From the NCBI RefSeq assembly GCF_003123685.1, contig NZ_QCYJ01000005.1, positions 496,001 through 560,000 of the forward strand: a stretch of DNA of 64,000 bases, given 5' to 3'. This document shows, in pieces, positions 60,963-64,000 of the stretch (positions are counted from its first letter, which is position 1; every line of letters begins with the position of its first letter). This DNA comes from Nocardia aurea (GTDB taxonomy: Bacteria > Actinomycetota > Actinomycetes > Mycobacteriales > Mycobacteriaceae). A program made the position numbers and the translations under genes. The notes beneath the pieces were generated by a model, which was not told the DNA's origin, searched no databases, and was given only the letters and a program-made list of their open reading frames with translations.

Positions 60963-61723
60963 TGCAACCCCCCGAGGTGATCCTCGACAACGCCGACGCC
61001 GTGTACGACTTCTACCTGGACCATCGGCAGAACCGGTGGAAGGCCCTCGCGGCGTATGCCCTGCTCGGCCGTCGTTACCGTCCTCGGGTCAGCTACGCCG
61101 ACGGTGCGCGCGAGCAACTCCGGGCCCTGGTGCGATCCGGTCGGCCGACGATCTACTCGATCAACCACCTGTCCCAGAGCGATCCCTACACCGTCGCCGC
61201 GACGGCCTGGCGCAGCCCGCTGCGCTCGATCATCGGCAGGGTGCGCGTGCTCGCCAAGGACGAACTGTTCATCGAAGCGGGTCAGCGGCGCAGCGTCGAC
61301 ATGATGGGCGGCATTCCGGTCTTCCGCGGCAAGGACCACGGCATCAGAGCGGTGAACGCGGCCGGTCAGCGCATGATGGACATCTGCGCGCAGCGGCTCG
61401 CGCGCGGCGACCACCTGGCGATATTCCCGGAGGGCACCTGCAACGAGGTCGATCCGACGCAGGTGCAGGCGGTGGGCAGCGGAATCGGGCATATCGCGTT
61501 CCGCGCGATGAAACTCGGCGTGAGTCCGGCACTGGTGAGCATCGGGCTCAGTTACGGGCCGAGGGCCGATCCGGCGATCGCGCCGACCAAGGAGGAGGCG
61601 AAATCCGCCAGTTTCTATTTCCGCCCGCCGATCGCCGAACTCCCCGCCAAACCCGGCGACATCGCCCGCTCGGCCCGCGACGATCTGCAATCGGCGTTGG
61701 ACGGCGCGATCGCGAACTACTGA
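60962..61723 (+). CDS. lysophospholipid (1-acylglycerol-3-phosphate) acyltransferase
   Basis: 253-residue PlsC-type acyltransferase. NHLSQSDP (about 68-75) is the catalytic H-x4-D motif; GGIPVFRGKDHG binds the glycerophosphate; FPEGTCNE (about 157-164) is the third motif. There is no clear membrane helix, so it is probably peripheral. The reaction is acylation of a lysophospholipid or related acceptor from acyl-CoA or ACP. The start follows a leaderless promoter; the 3' end overlaps the convergent GNAT gene by 7 nt. Confidence 0.9.
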   Translation: MQPPEVILDNADAVYDFYLDHRQNRWKALAAYALLGRRYRPRVSYADGAREQLRALVRSGRPTIYSINHLSQSDPYTVAATAWRSPLRSIIGRVRVLAKDELFIEAGQRRSVDMMGGIPVFRGKDHGIRAVNAAGQRMMDICAQRLARGDHLAIFPEGTCNEVDPTQVQAVGSGIGHIAFRAMKLGVSPALVSIGLSYGPRADPAIAPTKEEAKSASFYFRPPIAELPAKPGDIARSARDDLQSALDGAIANY

Positions 61724-62028
61724 GGAAGGCCGAGTCGTTCGCGCGCCCAGTGCGGCACCGACGCCACGTACTCACCGTGGGTTTCCACAAAATGCTTGAC
61801 CATCGGGCACAGGGGCAGGATGCCGTACCCCTCGGCACGGGAGCTGTCGAGCGCGGACCGCACGAGGTCGCGGCCGATGCCCTGGCCCTCGTACATCGAA
61901 TAGACCTCGGTGTGCACGAAACCCCGCTCGGAGGCGGTGTCCTGATACTCGGCGTAGCCGGCGATGTCACCGTCGACGTAGATCTCGAAGCGTTCAAGCG
62001 CGGTGTTGTTACGGACCTCGGTCGACAT
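61717..62028 (-). CDS. small GNAT-like N-acetyltransferase (YjdJ type)
   Basis: 103-residue protein of the GCN5-related YidJ/YjdJ class, about half the usual GNAT length. RFEIYVDGDIAGYAEYQ and VHTEVYSMYEGQGIGRDLVRSALDSSRAEG (acetyl-CoA binding Q-G-x-G-x-x-L) are followed by ILPLCPMVKHFVETH, the motif of this subgroup. ATG 62028 lies 6 nt after a TAGCGT -10 box. Acceptor unknown. Confidence 0.9.
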   Translation of the reverse strand: MSTEVRNNTALERFEIYVDGDIAGYAEYQDTASERGFVHTEVYSMYEGQGIGRDLVRSALDSSRAEGYGILPLCPMVKHFVETHGEYVASVPHWARERLGLPQ

Positions 62029-62040
62029 GGCTCGACGCTA
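62028..62040 (-). promoter_or_regulatory. leaderless -10 box of the GNAT gene
   Basis: TAGCGT (complement of 62035-62040) precedes ATG 62028 by 6 nt. Confidence 0.5.
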
Positions 62041-62185
62041 CTCCGCCGGGTGGGTTCGTCGCGCAGCGCAACGCAGCCCCGATTGTGAATTCATTGATTC
62101 GACTTGTCCCACGGTGCGCGCCCCACGCAGAATGCTCTTGGTCGCGTCGCATGCCGCACGGTATCGGCCCGGCGGAGGTGCGAGC

Positions 62186-63778
62186 ATGATGAGGACATTC
62201 GGACGCGGGTCGCCGCGCCTGTCGCGCACGATCGGCGCGTTGGCGGTCACCGGCGCGCTCGGCGCCTCGCTGATCACGGGATCGGCCGCCGCGGAACCTT
62301 CCGAGGTGGCGTTCGGCGCCTGTCCGGAAGGTGCGGTGAGCGCGGACCGCGACGTGCGATGCGCCGTCGTCAGCGTGCCGATGGACTACACGCGACCCGA
62401 CGGCCCCCGCATCGACCTCACCGTCAGCCGGATCGCCGCCACCGGCGAGCGCCGCGGCGCGATCTTCGCGAATCCGGGCGGACCGGGCGCCGACGCGCTC
62501 GACTACTGGGCCCGCCGCACCGATGCGCTGCCCGCCGAACTCGGCGCCGAATTCGACAGGATCGCGGTGCAGCCGCGCGGATTGCGTTGGGCCACACCGC
62601 TGAGCTGCGCCACCGGCGCCGAAGGCGACGAGGTCTCGCTCGGCGGCGGGGATCGCGACGCGATCAAGAAAGCGTGCGACGCCGCCCAACCCGGTTACCT
62701 CGACACCATCACCACCGAGAACACCGCCCGCGATATGGACGCCGTCCGCGCGGCGCTCGGCCTGGAACGCATCGACTTCCTCGGCACCTCCTACGGCACC
62801 TACCTGGGGGCGGTGTACGCGTCGCTGTTCCCGGAGCGGGTGGACCGGATGGTGCTCGATTCCAATGTGCATCCGGGCTGGGTGTGGAACGAGGAATTCG
62901 CCCAGCAGCAGGTCGCGGGGAAACGTCGTCTCGACGATCTGTTCGCCTGGATCGCCGACCACAACACCGAATACCACCTCGGCGACACCGCCTTGCAGGT
63001 GTATCGCAACTGGGTGCGACTGGTTTCCGATCAGGGCGGCGGCTGGTACGCCAACCTGACACCGCCGCCCGCGAAAGTCTCCGACCTGCCGGGGCAACTG
63101 CCGGAACCGCTCGCCGAGATAGCGCGCGACGGCGTCAACGGGACCGTGGAACAGGCGGGCAAGGTCCAGAATCTGGTCCGCACACTGCTGTCGGGCGGCG
63201 GGTCGGCCCGGGTGCCGCTGGTCGGCGCGACCGCCGTCGCCACCTACACCCGCTCGTACTGGCCGACCTTCGCCAAGGCGATGGCCGAGGCCAACACCGA
63301 CCCGGCCAACGTCGCGCGGCTGCTCGCCATCGAAGGCGCGACCGCGGGCGACCCCACCGGCCGTTTCGTCTTCTCGGCCATCACCTGCAACGAGAACGCG
63401 GTGCAGCCGCGCCCGGAACTGCTCGCCTCCGCCGTCGCCACCATCGCCTCCGGCGGCAATGCCATGGACGCCCGCGCCGACCTGGTCCGCTCCGGAATGA
63501 GTTGCGGATCCTGGCGTCCGGTCACCGAGCCGGTCCCGATCTCGGGCGCGGGTCTGCGCACCCGACCGCTCCTACTCCAGAGCCGCTACGACGCCCTGAC
63601 CGAATACGAGGGCGGCCCCGCCCTGGCGCAGGCCGTCAACGGCTCCCTGATCACCGTCGACGGCGGTGATCACGGCACCTTCGGCCGCGCCAACCCCGCC
63701 GTCGACAACGCCGTCCTCACCTATTTGCGTACCGGCGAGGTCACCATCGATCGCGCGGATCAGGCCCCTCTCGGTTGA
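62186..63778 (+). CDS. secreted tripeptidyl-aminopeptidase-like alpha/beta hydrolase
   Basis: 530 residues. A signal peptide (1 to about 36, cleavage near SAAAEP) precedes an alpha/beta hydrolase fold of the TAP/SlpD class: ANPGGPGADALDYW (oxyanion GGPG), LGTSYGTYLGAVYASLFPERVDRMVLDSNVHP (nucleophile Ser), LLLQSRYDALTEYEGG (Asp) and DGGDHGTFG (His), plus a TAP-type C-terminal domain with a Cys pair (ITCNENAV, MSCGSW). It likely trims peptides outside the cell. GGAGG lies 9 nt before ATG 62186 (a second ATG follows at once). Confidence 0.92.
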   Translation: MMRTFGRGSPRLSRTIGALAVTGALGASLITGSAAAEPSEVAFGACPEGAVSADRDVRCAVVSVPMDYTRPDGPRIDLTVSRIAATGERRGAIFANPGGPGADALDYWARRTDALPAELGAEFDRIAVQPRGLRWATPLSCATGAEGDEVSLGGGDRDAIKKACDAAQPGYLDTITTENTARDMDAVRAALGLERIDFLGTSYGTYLGAVYASLFPERVDRMVLDSNVHPGWVWNEEFAQQQVAGKRRLDDLFAWIADHNTEYHLGDTALQVYRNWVRLVSDQGGGWYANLTPPPAKVSDLPGQLPEPLAEIARDGVNGTVEQAGKVQNLVRTLLSGGGSARVPLVGATAVATYTRSYWPTFAKAMAEANTDPANVARLLAIEGATAGDPTGRFVFSAITCNENAVQPRPELLASAVATIASGGNAMDARADLVRSGMSCGSWRPVTEPVPISGAGLRTRPLLLQSRYDALTEYEGGPALAQAVNGSLITVDGGDHGTFGRANPAVDNAVLTYLRTGEVTIDRADQAPLG

Positions 63779-64000
63779 GTTCGCGTCGGTGGCAACCCGT
63801 CGATCGTCCGCACCGACTGCGTACTGGCGAGGTCACCTCGACCGGGCCAACAGACCATCGGTGAGGTCGCGCCTCGGGGCAATCGGTGTCGAATCGAGGA
63901 GAACCGCGTCGGCGTCCCCCGAGGGGTGCGGTCGAGTCGAGGATGCTCGGCTCCTGGGCGCGCCAGCGGTGGCGGCGGTGGGGGTGGCGGCACAGAATGT
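63779..64000. other. right-edge region without a recognisable gene
   Basis: 222 bp with no supported gene, tRNA or clear terminator. The region probably holds the promoter of a gene beyond the window edge. Confidence 0.4.

Noticed and set aside
1..64000. tRNA, rRNA, prophage or insertion-sequence genes
   Set aside because: No cloverleaf, transposase or integrase motif (such as DDE blocks or tyrosine-recombinase R-H-R-Y) was seen in any supported frame.

Overview
The window is a high-GC actinobacterial chromosome segment, most likely from Nocardia or a close relative in the Mycobacteriales. The left end carries the block known from Mycobacterium tuberculosis as Rv0046c-Rv0051: ino1, a PadR regulator, DUF1707 membrane proteins, a DUF5318 zinc-ribbon protein, ponA1 and a GT87 mannosyltransferase. 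Other genes typical of the group are an LpqY-SugAB-type sugar importer, LpqH, a glucosylglycerate hydrolase and a SigL/RslA-like pair. Many genes carry a TANNNT -10 box 6-8 nt before the start codon, the usual actinobacterial leaderless architecture, and I used it to choose several starts. I see no rRNA, tRNA, CRISPR array, prophage or intact insertion sequence.

Layout. 1-9.4 kb: cell-envelope and inositol block. 9.4-13 kb: two GyrI-like small-molecule-binding paralogues and a second class A penicillin-binding protein. 13-17.2 kb: sugar ABC importer, with a 72-bp tandem repeat that encodes a 48-aa ORF between the two permease genes. 17.3-26.4 kb: DUF2786/metallohydrolase pair, menC, thiolase with a divergent HxlR regulator, the stand-alone sugar-importer ATPase, a 5'-truncated FAD oxidoreductase, a serine hydrolase and a tandem universal stress protein. 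26.6-31.5 kb: F420-type oxidoreductase, an amino-acid importer whose binding protein and permease are fused, a histidine-rich protein and an epoxide-hydrolase-like enzyme.

31.6-37.4 kb is the first accessory island. A wrecked toxin-antitoxin pair abuts a four-gene, fully translationally coupled operon that encodes two unrecognised proteins, a TPR protein and a CHAT (caspase-like) protease. This is one of the two best candidates for an undescribed system. 37.5-45.3 kb: LpqH lipoprotein, a membrane protein, a Tat-exported PhoX-type phosphatase with a PHO-box-like promoter, GH25 lysozyme, glucosylglycerate hydrolase, SDR and polysaccharide deacetylase. 45.4-47.2 kb: a probable type IV (AbiEi/AbiEii-like) toxin-antitoxin pair.

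47.2-58.8 kb: leuS, an SdpI-like protein and two paralogous membrane proteins with Gly/Cys tails. Then comes the second candidate: a four-gene biosynthetic operon (ThDP enzyme, SRPBCC protein, KAS III-like enzyme whose catalytic His is Asn, PLP aminotransferase), divergent from an EXLDI regulator and a DrrAB-type exporter. 58.8-64 kb: anti-sigma/ECF sigma pair, YqgE/AlgH protein, acyltransferase, GNAT protein and a secreted tripeptidyl-aminopeptidase-like hydrolase.
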